A stretch of DNA of 64,000 nt from Pseudoroseomonas aestuarii (GTDB taxonomy: Bacteria; Pseudomonadota; Alphaproteobacteria; Acetobacterales; Acetobacteraceae), in NCBI RefSeq assembly GCF_042651065.1, contig NZ_JBHSCH010000018.1, forward strand, positions 1 to 64,000, written 5' to 3'. Positions 1-8,848 of this stretch are shown piece after piece (position 1 is the first letter of the stretch; each line of letters opens with the position of its first letter). A program made the position numbers and the translations under genes. The notes under the pieces were generated by a model, which saw nothing but the letters and a program-made list of their open reading frames with translations, was not told the origin of the DNA and did not search any database.

Positions 1-1838
1 CCGCCCGCCTCCTGCGCCGCCGCCTCCGCCACCGCCGCCGCCACGGCCTCGGACTGGCGGCGCCACATCTGCGCGTAGAGGCCATCGGCCGCCATCAGCG
101 CCGTGTGGTTGCCGCGCTCGGCGATCTGCCCGTCCTGCAGCACGATGATCTCGTCCGCCTCCACCACGGTGGAGAGGCGGTGGGCGATGACCAGCGTGGT
201 GCGCCCCGCCGAGACGCCGCGCAGCGCCGCCTGGATCTCCTGCTCGGTGCGCGTGTCGAGCGCGCTCGTCGCCTCGTCCAGGATCAGCACGCGCGGGTCC
301 TTCAGGATGGTGCGGGCGATCGCCACGCGCTGCTTCTCGCCGCCCGAGAGCTTCAGGCCGCGCTCGCCCACGCGGGTGTCGTAGCCATCCGGCAGGCGGA
401 GGACGAAGTCATGCACCTGGGCGAGCTTCGCGGCCGCCACCACCTCCTCCTCCGAGGCGCCGGGGCGGCCATAGGCGATGTTGTAGCGGATGGTGTCGTT
501 GAACAGCACCGTGTCCTGCGGCACCACGCCGACGGCGGCGCGCAGGCTCTCCTGCGTCACGCTCCGGATATCCTGGCCATCGAGCAGGATCTCGCCGCTC
601 TGGGCGTCGTAGAAGCGGAACAGCAGGCGCGAGATGGTGGACTTGCCGGCGCCGGTGGGGCCGACGATGGCCAGCGTCCGCCCCGCCGGGACGCTCAGCG
701 AGACGCCCTTGAGGATGGTGCGGTCCGGCCGGTAGCCGAAGCGGATGTCGCGGAACTCCAGCGCGCCGGGGCCGGCGGCGAGCGGCGGCGCGCCGGGGGC
801 GTCGGCCACCTCCTGCTTCTCGCGCATCAGGGTGAACATGGCCTCCATGTCCACCAGCCCCTGCTTCAGCTCGCGATAGACGAAGCCCAGGAAGTTCAGC
901 GGCAGGTAGAGCTGGATCAGGTAGGTGTTCACCAGCACGAAATCGCCCACCGACATGCTGCCATTGGCGACGCCGCGCGCGGCCATCAGCATCACCGCCG
1001 TCAGGCCGATGGCGATGATCGCCGCCTGGCCCATGTTCAGGTAGTTCAGCGTCACCTCGGAGCGGGTGTAGGCGGCCTCGTAGCGCGCGAGGGAGGAATC
1101 GTAGCGCCGCTCCTCGTGCTTCTCGTTGCCGAAATACTTCACCGTCTCGTAGTTCAGTAGGCTGTCGATGGCCTTGGTGTTGGCCTCCTGGTCCATCTCG
1201 TTCATGGCGCGGCGGAAGCGCAGCCGCCAGTCGGTAAAGACCAGGGTGAAGGCGATGTAGAGCCCGATCGTCAGCAGCGTGACGAGGGCGAAGCTGGCGT
1301 CGAACAACCCCCACAGGATGCCCGCGACGAGCAGGATCTCGATCAGCGTGGGGATGATGTTGAACAGCATGAAGTCGAGGACGAAGTTGATGCCCCGCGT
1401 GCCGCGCTCGATGACGCGGCTCATGCCGCCCGTCTGCCGGTCCAGGTGGAAGCGGAGCGACAGGGCGTGCAGGTGGCGGAACACGTTGAGCGCGATGACC
1501 CGCCCCGCCCGCGCCTGCACGCGGGTGAAGACGGCGTCGCGCAGCTCCGCCATCCAGGAGGAGGTGATGCGCAGCAGGCCATAGGCCAGCACGAGGGCCA
1601 CGGGCACGGTGGCGATGGCGGCGGCGGTGCCGGCCTGCGGCCCCAGCGCGTCCACCGCGCGGGCATAGGCGATCGGCACCACCACGTTGGCGCCCTTGGC
1701 GAGCACCATGAGGATCAGCGCGACGACGACGCGGGCGCGCAGCCCCGGCTCGTTGCGGGGCCAGAGATAGGGGGCGAGGGTCAGCAGCGTTTGGAAGTGG
1801 CCGCGCGGACGGGCCGGCGCGGCAGGGGAAGCGGGCAC
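1..1838 (-). CDS. Atm1/HMT1-type ABC exporter (permease-ATPase fusion), C-terminus cut by window edge
   Basis: Inner-membrane half-transporter of the ABCB/Atm1 group, which exports glutathione-linked sulfur compounds or metal conjugates in characterised members. About 612 codons are visible and no stop is reached at the left edge. The N-terminal half is a six-helix transmembrane domain with the Atm1 hallmark stretch NEMDQEANTKAIDSLLNYE and then YFGNE. The C-terminal ATPase shows Walker A GPTGAGKST (about residue 392), signature LSGGEKQR (about 497), Walker B VLILDEATSALD and H-loop IAHRLS. I place the start at GTG 1838, preceded by GGAG at 8 nt. ORFs on the opposite strand here are shadows. 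The family is certain; the transported substrate cannot be read from the sequence. Confidence 0.9.
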   Translation of the reverse strand, partial: MPASPAAPARPRGHFQTLLTLAPYLWPRNEPGLRARVVVALILMVLAKGANVVVPIAYARAVDALGPQAGTAAAIATVPVALVLAYGLLRITSSWMAELRDAVFTRVQARAGRVIALNVFRHLHALSLRFHLDRQTGGMSRVIERGTRGINFVLDFMLFNIIPTLIEILLVAGILWGLFDASFALVTLLTIGLYIAFTLVFTDWRLRFRRAMNEMDQEANTKAIDSLLNYETVKYFGNEKHEERRYDSSLARYEAAYTRSEVTLNYLNMGQAAIIAIGLTAVMLMAARGVANGSMSVGDFVLVNTYLIQLYLPLNFLGFVYRELKQGLVDMEAMFTLMREKQEVADAPGAPPLAAGPGALEFRDIRFGYRPDRTILKGVSLSVPAGRTLAIVGPTGAGKSTISRLLFRFYDAQSGEILLDGQDIRSVTQESLRAAVGVVPQDTVLFNDTIRYNIAYGRPGASEEEVVAAAKLAQVHDFVLRLPDGYDTRVGERGLKLSGGEKQRVAIARTILKDPRVLILDEATSALDTRTEQEIQAALRGVSAGRTTLVIAHRLSTVVEADEIIVLQDGQIAERGNHTALMAADGLYAQMWRRQSEAVAAAVAEAAAQEAG

Positions 1839-2031
1839 GGGGCAATCTCCAGTCGGTCGGGCGTTACATGGCGCCCGCCACCGGCAGCGGCAATGCACCG
1901 CGCCGCATCCGGGCGGCGCGCATGCCCCCGGCACATGGCCCGCCCCCCAGCCCGGCTGGCTGGCCCGGCTGGGTGGCCCGGCTGGGCGGAAGGCATTGCC
2001 GCCGGCGCGCGGCGGCGGCATGAGGGAGGGC

Positions 2032-2904
2032 ATGCCCATCCCCGCCTCCACGGGCTTCGCCCGCCACATCGCCGCCTGCAACAACCTGGCCTCGCCCGCT
2101 GGGCTGATCCCCTTCCGCATCGGCGCCGAGCAGGTCGGCTGGCTGTCGCCGGAGCTGGCCCGCTGGCTGGCCTTCCGCCCGCGCGACTTCCATTTCGATG
2201 GCGAGGGCGTCTCGCTGGCTGGCCGGCTGCGGGGCGCGGCCGCGCGCGGCGCGGCCCTGGCCGAGGCGGCGAAGGGGCTGGAGAAGGCCGGCTACCTGCG
2301 CGTGCGCGGCGAGCCCTTCGACGTGCGCGCGACGCCCGAAGGGCCGGTGCTGGCCACGCTGGACCGCGGCGCCGTGCCAGCCTTCGGCGTGCTGGCGCAG
2401 GGGGTGCACCTGAACGGGCTGGTGCGCCGGGCCGACGGGCTGCATGTCTGGATCGGCAAGCGGGCGCGGGACAAGGCGGTGGCGCCCGGCCAGTGGGACA
2501 ACCTGGTGGCCGGCGGCACCCCCGCCGGGCTGGATGCCTGGGAGACGCTGGTGAAGGAGGGCGCCGAGGAGGCCGGCCTGCCGCCCGAGCTGGTGGCGGG
2601 GGCGCGGCCCACGGGCCGCATCTCCTACATCATGCGCCAGGCCGATGGCGGGCTGCGGCGCGACATCCTGCATGTCTACGACCTGGAGCTGCCCGAGGAC
2701 TTCACCCCCACCCCGCATGACGACGAGGTGGAGCATTTCGAGCTGTGGCCCATCGCCCGCGTGCTGGAGGTGGTGCGGGACACGGACAGCGTGAAGTTCA
2801 ACGTCAACCTGGTGCTGATCGACCTGCTGCTGCGCGAGGGGCTGATCGACCCCGCGAGCGCCGAGGGGCACTCGCTGCGCAACGGGCTGCAGGCCGGCGC
2901 CTGA
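2032..2904 (+). CDS. Nudix hydrolase with N-terminal DUF4743 domain
   Basis: The N-terminal half (about residues 1-120) is the DUF4743 domain found in eukaryotic and alphaproteobacterial YJR142W/NUDT20-24-like proteins. The C-terminal half is a Nudix domain with the box GGTPAGLDAWETLVKEGAEE. Characterised relatives dephosphorylate damaged thiamine diphosphates (oxo- and oxy-thiamine forms), so a thiamine-repair role is likely but inferred. The start is uncertain. ATG 2032 has AGGGAGGG just upstream at short spacing; ATG 2020 and TTG 1996 are in frame but lack a good ribosome site. It stands alone, facing the convergent chemoreceptor gene. Confidence 0.85.
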   Translation: MPIPASTGFARHIAACNNLASPAGLIPFRIGAEQVGWLSPELARWLAFRPRDFHFDGEGVSLAGRLRGAAARGAALAEAAKGLEKAGYLRVRGEPFDVRATPEGPVLATLDRGAVPAFGVLAQGVHLNGLVRRADGLHVWIGKRARDKAVAPGQWDNLVAGGTPAGLDAWETLVKEGAEEAGLPPELVAGARPTGRISYIMRQADGGLRRDILHVYDLELPEDFTPTPHDDEVEHFELWPIARVLEVVRDTDSVKFNVNLVLIDLLLREGLIDPASAEGHSLRNGLQAGA

Positions 2905-2925
2905 GGCGGCGCCGGCCGCCACACC

Positions 2926-5004
2926 TCAGGCGGCGCGGATCGCGCTGAGGAAGCGCTCCATCTGCCCGCGCAGCGCCTCGGAGCGCTGCGCCAGCTCGCC
3001 GGAGGCGGCGCGCACCTCGCCGGCGGCGGTGCCGGTGCGCTCGGCATCGACGCTGACACCCATCGCGTGGCGGGAGGCGGCATCCGTGCCGGTGGCCGCC
3101 TCGGCCACGGCGCGGCCGATCTCCTGCGTGGCTTCCGCCTGCTGCCCGGCGGCCTCGGCCACCTGGGCGGTGGCGCGGTTCAGCCCCTCGATGATCCCGG
3201 CGATGGCGCCGATCGCCTGCACCGTCCGCTGCGTCTCGGTCTGCATGCCGGCGATCTGCTGGCCGATCTCCTCGGTGGCCTTGGCCGTCTGGCTGGCCAG
3301 GTTCTTCACCTCGGACGCCACCACGGCGAAGCCCTTGCCCGCCTCCCCCGCCCGCGCCGCCTCGATCGTGGCGTTCAGCGCCAGCAGGTTGGTCTGGCTG
3401 GCGATGTCGGCGATCAGCTTCACCACGTCGCCGATGCGGTCGGCGGCGTCGGAGAGGCCGCGCACGGTCTGCCCGGCGCGCTCGGCGGCGGCCACGGCGG
3501 AGCGCGCCTGGCCGGCGCCGTCGCGCACCTGGCGCGCCACCTCGGCGATGCTGGCGGCCAGCTCCTCGGCCGCGGCGGCCACGGTCTGCACATTGGCGCT
3601 GGCCTGCCGGGCGGCCTCCGCCACGTCGCCGGCATGGCGGGTGCCGTCCTGGGCGATGCCGGCCATACTGGCGGCGGTGGCGTCCAGCTCGGTGGCGGCG
3701 GAGGCGACCACGCGCAGCATGCCCGCCGTCTCCTCCTCGAAGTGGTTGAGCAGCAGGTCGACCCGCTTGGCGCGCTCCAGCTCGGCCTGCTGGGCCTGCT
3801 GCTGGGCCTGCTGCATCGCCAGCCGCTGCCGCGAGCCCTCGCGCAGCGTCTCGATGGCGCGCGCCATCTCGCCCAGCTCGTCCGTGCGGGCGTGGCCGGG
3901 CACGGCCACCTCCAGGCTGCCCTGGGCGATGCGGGACAGGGTGGCGGTGAGCGCCCGCAGCGGCTGCACCAGGCGGCGCATCAGCAGCAGCAGGCCGCCG
4001 AGGACGACGGCCAGGGTCAGGGCCACCAGCCCCAGCGCCATCGCCAGCCGCAGCCGGGCGGAGCCGGTGGCCTCCTCGGTCATCGCCATCGCCTCGTCCA
4101 GCGCGGCGTCGCGCAGGTCGAGCAGCCGCAACTGCATGGGCGTGATCTCGCGGCGCAGCGCGTTGCTGTCGGCAGGCCAGGTGCCGGGCGGCGCGACGCG
4201 ATCCAGATTCGCCGCCGCCAGGTCGCTCAGCTGCCGGATCCGGCCATTCAGCGCCTCGTTCAGGCTGCCGTACCGGCCGGCCGCCTCCTGCAGCCGCGGC
4301 CGGTCGCGCAGCACATCGACCAGGTGCAGCGCGCTCTGCTGCGATTGCCGGGCCTCGCCCAACTGGCCCTGCAGGGCATGGAAGGCGGCGCGCTCCACCG
4401 GCAGGCCATTCACCCAGCCATAGAGCGCGGTCAGGTTGCGGCCCGTCACGTCGCGCTGCTGCATCACGGCCCGGGCCAGCTCCAGCGGCAGCATCAGCTC
4501 CGGCTGGCGCACCGCCAGCAGGCGGACCAGCGTGTCGCCCTGCGCGGTCACGCCATCCATCAGGGTGGCGCGCGCCTGCCGCAGATCGGTGGCCAGGGTG
4601 GGGTCGCGCTGCGGCAGGGGGCGCACGAACTCGGCCTCGGCGCGGCGGCGCAGCGTGGCCATGGTCTGGGTGAGCTGCCGCGTCACCGACAGCGCCGCCT
4701 CCCCGAGCGAGGAGGCGGGCAGCCTCTCCGCCATCAGCGCAAGCTGCTGGTCCGCCACCGGCACGGCGGCGCGCAGCGTCGGCATGTCCGGCGCGGGGCT
4801 GGTGGCGGAGCTGGCATATTGCCCGACCTCGATGGTCAGCGCGGTCTGCGCGCGCTGCAGGGCGCTGAGGGCACGGGTATCGAGCATCGCCTGGTTGGCC
4901 TGCCGCCAGTCGCCGAAGGCCTGGCCGGCCAGCACCAGGGAGGCCAGCGCGCCTGGCAGGGCCACAGCGCAGAAGCCGGCCAGGAAGAGAGTACGAATGC
5001 GCAT
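2926..5004 (-). CDS. methyl-accepting chemotaxis protein
   Basis: Transmembrane chemoreceptor of about 692 residues. It has a first membrane segment near residues 5-25, a long helical periplasmic sensor region to about residue 315, and a second membrane segment ending in LLLLMRR. A HAMP linker and the cytoplasmic signalling domain follow. The hairpin tip is the conserved IADIASQTNLLALNATIEA, where CheA/CheW dock. No C-terminal CheR-tethering pentapeptide is present; the protein ends RFLSAIRAA. ATG 5004 is preferred over the in-frame GTG 5019, though neither has a strong ribosome site. The ligand is unknown and no che genes are nearby. Confidence 0.9.
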   Translation of the reverse strand: MRIRTLFLAGFCAVALPGALASLVLAGQAFGDWRQANQAMLDTRALSALQRAQTALTIEVGQYASSATSPAPDMPTLRAAVPVADQQLALMAERLPASSLGEAALSVTRQLTQTMATLRRRAEAEFVRPLPQRDPTLATDLRQARATLMDGVTAQGDTLVRLLAVRQPELMLPLELARAVMQQRDVTGRNLTALYGWVNGLPVERAAFHALQGQLGEARQSQQSALHLVDVLRDRPRLQEAAGRYGSLNEALNGRIRQLSDLAAANLDRVAPPGTWPADSNALRREITPMQLRLLDLRDAALDEAMAMTEEATGSARLRLAMALGLVALTLAVVLGGLLLLMRRLVQPLRALTATLSRIAQGSLEVAVPGHARTDELGEMARAIETLREGSRQRLAMQQAQQQAQQAELERAKRVDLLLNHFEEETAGMLRVVASAATELDATAASMAGIAQDGTRHAGDVAEAARQASANVQTVAAAAEELAASIAEVARQVRDGAGQARSAVAAAERAGQTVRGLSDAADRIGDVVKLIADIASQTNLLALNATIEAARAGEAGKGFAVVASEVKNLASQTAKATEEIGQQIAGMQTETQRTVQAIGAIAGIIEGLNRATAQVAEAAGQQAEATQEIGRAVAEAATGTDAASRHAMGVSVDAERTGTAAGEVRAASGELAQRSEALRGQMERFLSAIRAA

Positions 5005-5130
5005 ATGCCCGAAGCCCACTTCAGCAGAGAGGGCCTAGCTTAGCGCGAAGTCATCAACGGAAAATTACCAGATCGCGGCCGCCAGTGCCGACAAGGCACC
5101 GGCGGCGGCCGGATCAGCGCAGGGGCCGGA

Positions 5131-5985
5131 TCAGCGCAGCGGCTCGGCCTGCACGCCGCCACCCTGCTGGTAGGAGGGCGGCGGCTGGTAGCCGGGCTGC
5201 TGAAAGCTCTGCGGCTGCTGCTGCTGCTGCTGCTGCTGGTAGGGCTGGGCGGCGGTGGCCGCCGGCGCGCCGCCGAAGCGCATCAGCGTGCCGCGCAGCG
5301 GGTCGGCCCCAGGGTTGTGGGCGGCCATGTCCACCACGATCTGCCGCGCGCCGACGCTCTGGCCGTAATAGGCGCGGTTCCAGTCGCTGCGGGTGGAGAG
5401 CAGGGAGCCGTCCAGCGCGATGCCGGCATAGAGGCCGCGCGTCTTGGCGAAGGTGACGATGTCCGCCCCCACCGCCGCGGTGGTGGAGCCGGCGATGCCG
5501 CCGCCGATCGTCGCCACCGCGATGGAGGCGTCGGCGCCGACCTTGAACTGGCTGTCCATCAGGGCGGAGAGGCCCTTGTCGGTCAGCACCATCATCATGA
5601 CCATGGCGTCCTGCACGCCGATCTGGAAGCCGAGGCTGCCCGAGCCCAGGCTGTAGAAGGCGGGCGAGGACCAGGAGCCCGCGCCGTCGCGCGCCAGCAG
5701 CACGCAGGAGCCGCCCTGCCCGCCCAGGATGAACCCGGCGCGGAAGACGCGCGGGCAGACCATGACGGCGCGCGCCCGGCGCAGCATGGTCACCGCGTCA
5801 TTGTAGTGGGCGGCATCGGCCGGGCCGGCGGCGCCGAGCATTTCCTGCACGGCGAGGGTGGAGCGGTCCACCAGCGCCTGCTGCTCCACCTGCGCGGCGG
5901 CCGGCCGCGCGCCTCCGGCGCACAGGGCCGTCGTCAGCAGCAAGGCCCCGGCAAGGGGGATTGGTGCGAAGATCGAACGCCGCAT
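5131..5985 (-). CDS. SYLF (Ysc84-type) lipid-binding domain protein, secreted
   Basis: 284-residue protein with an N-terminal signal peptide (MRRSIFAPIPLAGALLLTTA, cleaved near AAAQ). A SYLF domain covers about residues 35-225, with the typical segments ALVMCPRVFRAGFILGGQGG-like and AYYGQSVGARQIV. SYLF proteins bind phosphoinositides in eukaryotes; bacterial members are exported and their function is unclear. The C-terminal tail is low complexity, with eight consecutive glutamines encoded by a (CAG)8 tract followed by Gln/Pro-rich sequence. ATG 5985 is supported by GGAGGACCTTC directly upstream; longer in-frame starts lack a signal peptide at the terminus. Confidence 0.85.
   Translation of the reverse strand: MRRSIFAPIPLAGALLLTTALCAGGARPAAAQVEQQALVDRSTLAVQEMLGAAGPADAAHYNDAVTMLRRARAVMVCPRVFRAGFILGGQGGSCVLLARDGAGSWSSPAFYSLGSGSLGFQIGVQDAMVMMMVLTDKGLSALMDSQFKVGADASIAVATIGGGIAGSTTAAVGADIVTFAKTRGLYAGIALDGSLLSTRSDWNRAYYGQSVGARQIVVDMAAHNPGADPLRGTLMRFGGAPAATAAQPYQQQQQQQQPQSFQQPGYQPPPSYQQGGGVQAEPLR
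5215..5238. repeat. (CTG)8 trinucleotide repeat
   Basis: Eight perfect CTG units on the plus strand, read as CAG (polyglutamine) in the minus-strand SYLF gene. Such a tract may vary in length by slippage without breaking the frame. Confidence 0.9.
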
Positions 5986-6079
5986 GAAGGTCCTCCGGCA
6001 ACCCATTGCCCAGGAATGGCCTTCCGGCTGCGGCGTGGCAAGCCCAACTTGCAGCGAGGCGTGGCTTTGCGCGGCGGTT

Positions 6080-6712
6080 TCAGGCCGCCGCGCCGGCCGG
6101 CGGCTCCTCATTCACCGAGGCCACGCGCCAATGCGCCCCGTGCTTCTCCAGCCGGGTGAGGGAGAGGTTCTTCACCGAGAACTGGAAGGCCTGGTGCGGG
6201 TCGAGCCCCATGGCGTGCGCCACCGCGGCGCGGATCGAGCCGCCATGCGCCACGATCACCACGTCCATCCCCTCCAGCCGCTCCGCCATCTCCTCCAGCG
6301 CCGGGCCGATGCGGCCGATCACGTCCTGCAGGCTCTCGCCGCCCGGCGGCCGCTCGGCGGCGCCATGCGGCCAGAAGGGGTGCGGCGGCTCGGAGAGCAG
6401 CCGGGCCAGCGCCTCATAGGTGATGCCCTGCCATTCGCCGAGATGCTGCTCGGCGAAGCGCGGCTCCACGCTCAGCGCGGCCGTCGGGTAGCCGGCGGCG
6501 AAGATCGCCTCGGCCGTGGCGCGGGTGCGCGAGAGCGGGGTGTGGAACCAGCGCGCCCCCTCCGGCAGGCGGCCCGCCAGCCAGGCATAGGCGGCGCTCT
6601 CCTGCGCCAGGGCCAGGGAACAGATGGCGACATCCATGTCGCCATACATCACGACACGCGCCGAGGGCTCGACGATGGCGTGGCGGATCAGGAAGAAGCG
6701 GGTCGGGGTCAC
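6080..6712 (-). CDS. histidine phosphatase (phosphoglycerate mutase-like) family protein
   Basis: About 210 residues with the branch-2/CobC-like fold. The phospho-accepting motif is LIRHA (RHA in place of the commoner RHG), followed by an SRTRATAEAI helix and the second catalytic histidine in VIVAHGGSIRAAV. This small cytoplasmic phosphatase could act on a sugar phosphate, phosphoglycerate or cobalamin intermediate; no cobalamin genes lie nearby. I use GTG 6712 (VTPTRFFLIRHA) because upstream residues are proline-rich and unlike the family. The exact substrate is unknown. Confidence 0.82.
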   Translation of the reverse strand: MTPTRFFLIRHAIVEPSARVVMYGDMDVAICSLALAQESAAYAWLAGRLPEGARWFHTPLSRTRATAEAIFAAGYPTAALSVEPRFAEQHLGEWQGITYEALARLLSEPPHPFWPHGAAERPPGGESLQDVIGRIGPALEEMAERLEGMDVVIVAHGGSIRAAVAHAMGLDPHQAFQFSVKNLSLTRLEKHGAHWRVASVNEEPPAGAAA

Positions 6713-6820
6713 ACCCGACCTGTAGCCCCTTTCGGGCGGCGGCGGAATTGCCGGGACGGCATGGCCGGCCCCGGCCGCCGTCACGCGCATTCACCGCCTG
6801 TTCACCCTGAAGGCCGGAAG

Positions 6821-7192
6821 ATGGTGGCGGCGCGGCCCTCCGCGCCCTCCCCTCCGGACCGGATGAAGGCGCGCAGGATGCCCCCCGAATCTCCCCCGAT
6901 CGCCACGGCCGTGCCGGCCTGGGCGCCCCCGCACCCGCTGCTGGCGGAGCATGCGGCGCGGCTGGCCTTCAGCATGCGCCTGCCCGGCTGGCAGGAGGTG
7001 CCGCAGACCCAGGCGGCGATGCGGGTGCTGGCACATGCCCTGGCGCTGCGGCTGAGCCTGCGGCCGGATCTCAGCCTGGGGCTCGACACCGACCGGCTGC
7101 AGGCCACGGCGCCCGAGTCTTCCGCCGAGGTGGAAGCGGCCCTGGCCCGCGCCAGCCAGGCCGCCGTGCCGGACCGCTTCTGGTTCGGCTGA
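6821..7192 (+). CDS. hypothetical protein, 123 residues
   Basis: Short open frame with strong G/C bias at third positions and natural-looking composition after residue 25 (LLAEHAARLAFSMRLPGWQEVP). No domain is recognised and it has no signal peptide or membrane segment. ATG 6821 follows a GAAGG sequence; ATG 6863 is a possible shorter start. It is divergent from the phosphatase gene and convergent with the ABC permease gene. It may be a lineage-specific gene of unknown role. Confidence 0.5.
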   Translation: MVAARPSAPSPPDRMKARRMPPESPPIATAVPAWAPPHPLLAEHAARLAFSMRLPGWQEVPQTQAAMRVLAHALALRLSLRPDLSLGLDTDRLQATAPESSAEVEAALARASQAAVPDRFWFG

Positions 7193-7193
7193 G

Positions 7194-7224
7194 GCGGGCG
7201 GGGCGGCGGGACGCCCCCGCCCGC
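7194..7224. terminator. GC-rich hairpin between convergent genes
   Basis: Ten-base arms GCGGGCGGGG and CCCCGCCCGC flank an 11-nt loop immediately after the stop of the 123-residue gene. There is no U-tract, so this is a terminator-like hairpin rather than a textbook one. Confidence 0.4.
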
Positions 7225-7246
7225 AGCCCGCTCACGCGCCGCCCGC

Positions 7247-8047
7247 TCACTCGCCGATGTTCATCAGCGCGCCGCTACGCCGCGCCGCCTCGAACTGCGC
7301 CATGAAGACGCGGCCGAGCAGCGCCAGCCACAGCGCATCCAGCAGGAAGGCGGCGGCGAGGTGCCAGCCATCCACCCGCCCCTCCAGCAGCGCGGCGCGC
7401 ATCCCCTCGAACACATGCGCGGCGGGAATGGCCTGCGCCACCCATTGCAGCGGCTGCGGCAGCGTCGCCATCGGGTAGAACACGCAGGCGAAGGGCGTGA
7501 GGCCGAACAGCACCGACCAGGCGAGCGGCTCCGCCCCCGCCCCGTGCCGCAGGATCATCGCCGTGACGCCGAGCGCCACCGCCCAGCCCATCAGCATCAG
7601 CGCGGCGAAGAACAGCACCACCACCGGCCCCAGCCCGAACAGGCCGAAGCCGTAGAGCAGCCAAGCCAGCCCCACCGCCGGCAGCACGCCGATCAGCATC
7701 CTGAGCGTGGCCATGGTGATCAGCCCCGCCACCAGCTCCCCCGGCCGCAGGGGGCTGACGAAGATATGGCCGAGGTTGCGGCTCCAGACCTCCTCCAGGA
7801 AGGAGAGGGCGAAGCCCATCTGGCTGCGCAGCGCCACCTCCCACAGCAGCACGCCGCCCAGCAGCACGCCCGCCGCCACCGTGGCCGTGTTCTGCTGCAC
7901 CCCCGCCAGGTAGGCGGTGACGAAGCCCCAGACGAGCATCTGCAGCACCGGCCAGTACATCAGCTCCAGCAGCCGCGGCCAGGAGCGGCGGTAGAGCGCC
8001 AGGTGCCGGTAGACCAGGCCCCAGACGCGGCGCGGTGCCCCGTTCAT
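7247..8047 (-). CDS. ABC-2 type transporter permease
   Basis: 266-residue integral membrane subunit of an exporter, with about six hydrophobic segments (for example MLVWGFVTAYLAGV and VVVLFFAALMLMGWAVALGV). It is of the ABC2_membrane type that forms multidrug, polysaccharide or antibiotic exporters. Its ATG overlaps the stop of the upstream ATPase gene as ATGA, so the two are translationally coupled. The substrate is not deducible. Confidence 0.88.
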   Translation of the reverse strand: MNGAPRRVWGLVYRHLALYRRSWPRLLELMYWPVLQMLVWGFVTAYLAGVQQNTATVAAGVLLGGVLLWEVALRSQMGFALSFLEEVWSRNLGHIFVSPLRPGELVAGLITMATLRMLIGVLPAVGLAWLLYGFGLFGLGPVVVLFFAALMLMGWAVALGVTAMILRHGAGAEPLAWSVLFGLTPFACVFYPMATLPQPLQWVAQAIPAAHVFEGMRAALLEGRVDGWHLAAAFLLDALWLALLGRVFMAQFEAARRSGALMNIGE

Positions 8048-8784
8048 GCTTCCACCCTCCGGTCGCGGGCGATGTCGAGGAAGACATCCTCCAGATTGTC
8101 CCGCCCGAAGCGGGCGACGAGATCGGCAGGGCTGCCCGCATCGACCAGCCTGCCGCGCTTCATCATCAGCACATGGCCGCAGAGGCGCTCCACCTCGGCC
8201 ATGTTGTGGCTGGCCAGGAGTATGGCGCAGCCGCTTTCGGCACGATAATTTTCCAGCCATGTCCGCACCCAGTCGCCGGTGTCCGGGTCGAGGCTGGCGG
8301 TGGGCTCGTCCAGCAGCAGCAGCTCGGGGCGGTTCACCAGCGCCTTGGCCAGCGCCACGCGGGTCTTCTGCCCGGCCGAGAGCTGGCCCGCCGGGCGGTG
8401 CAGGATCTCCTCCAGTTGCAGGGCCGTGGAAAGTTCGGCGATGCGCGCCTCGGTACCGCGCACCCCGTAGAGATGGGCATAGACCCGGAGGTTCTCCGCC
8501 ACCGTCAGCCGGTGCGGCAGCGCCACATAGGGGGAGGAGAAGTTCATCCGCGCGAGCGCCGCGAAGCGGTCCCGCGCCATGTCGTGCCCCAGCACGGAGA
8601 CGCGGCCCGCGCTCGGCACCAGCAGGCCGAGCAGCATGGCGATGGTGGTGGTCTTGCCCGCCCCGTTGCCGCCCAGCAGGCCCCAGGTGGCGCCGCGCGG
8701 CAGGGTGAAGCTCAGGGACTCCACGGCGGTGGTCTCGCCGTAGCGCTTGGTCAGGCCCTCGGCCTGGATGGCGGCGGATTGCAT
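8044..8784 (-). CDS. ABC transporter ATP-binding protein (drug/polysaccharide exporter type)
   Basis: 246-residue ATPase with Walker A GGNGAGKTTT, signature LSAGQKTRVALAKAL, Walker B LLLLDEPTASLDP and H-loop LLASHN. The signature is LSAGQ rather than LSGGQ, a common variant in this subfamily. It pairs with the following ABC-2 permease through a 4-nt overlap. Together they form a complete two-gene exporter unit with no regulator beside it. Confidence 0.92.
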   Translation of the reverse strand: MQSAAIQAEGLTKRYGETTAVESLSFTLPRGATWGLLGGNGAGKTTTIAMLLGLLVPSAGRVSVLGHDMARDRFAALARMNFSSPYVALPHRLTVAENLRVYAHLYGVRGTEARIAELSTALQLEEILHRPAGQLSAGQKTRVALAKALVNRPELLLLDEPTASLDPDTGDWVRTWLENYRAESGCAILLASHNMAEVERLCGHVLMMKRGRLVDAGSPADLVARFGRDNLEDVFLDIARDRRVEA

Positions 8785-8848
8785 GGTCCCGATTAGGGGA
8801 AGCCACCGCCGCTTGCCCAGGCCCGCCGCCGTTACAATTTCGCCTGAC

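Noticed and set aside
105..1160. Long plus-strand frame over the ABC exporter gene
   Set aside because: Composition is typical of an antisense shadow in GC-rich DNA; the minus strand has all ABC motifs.
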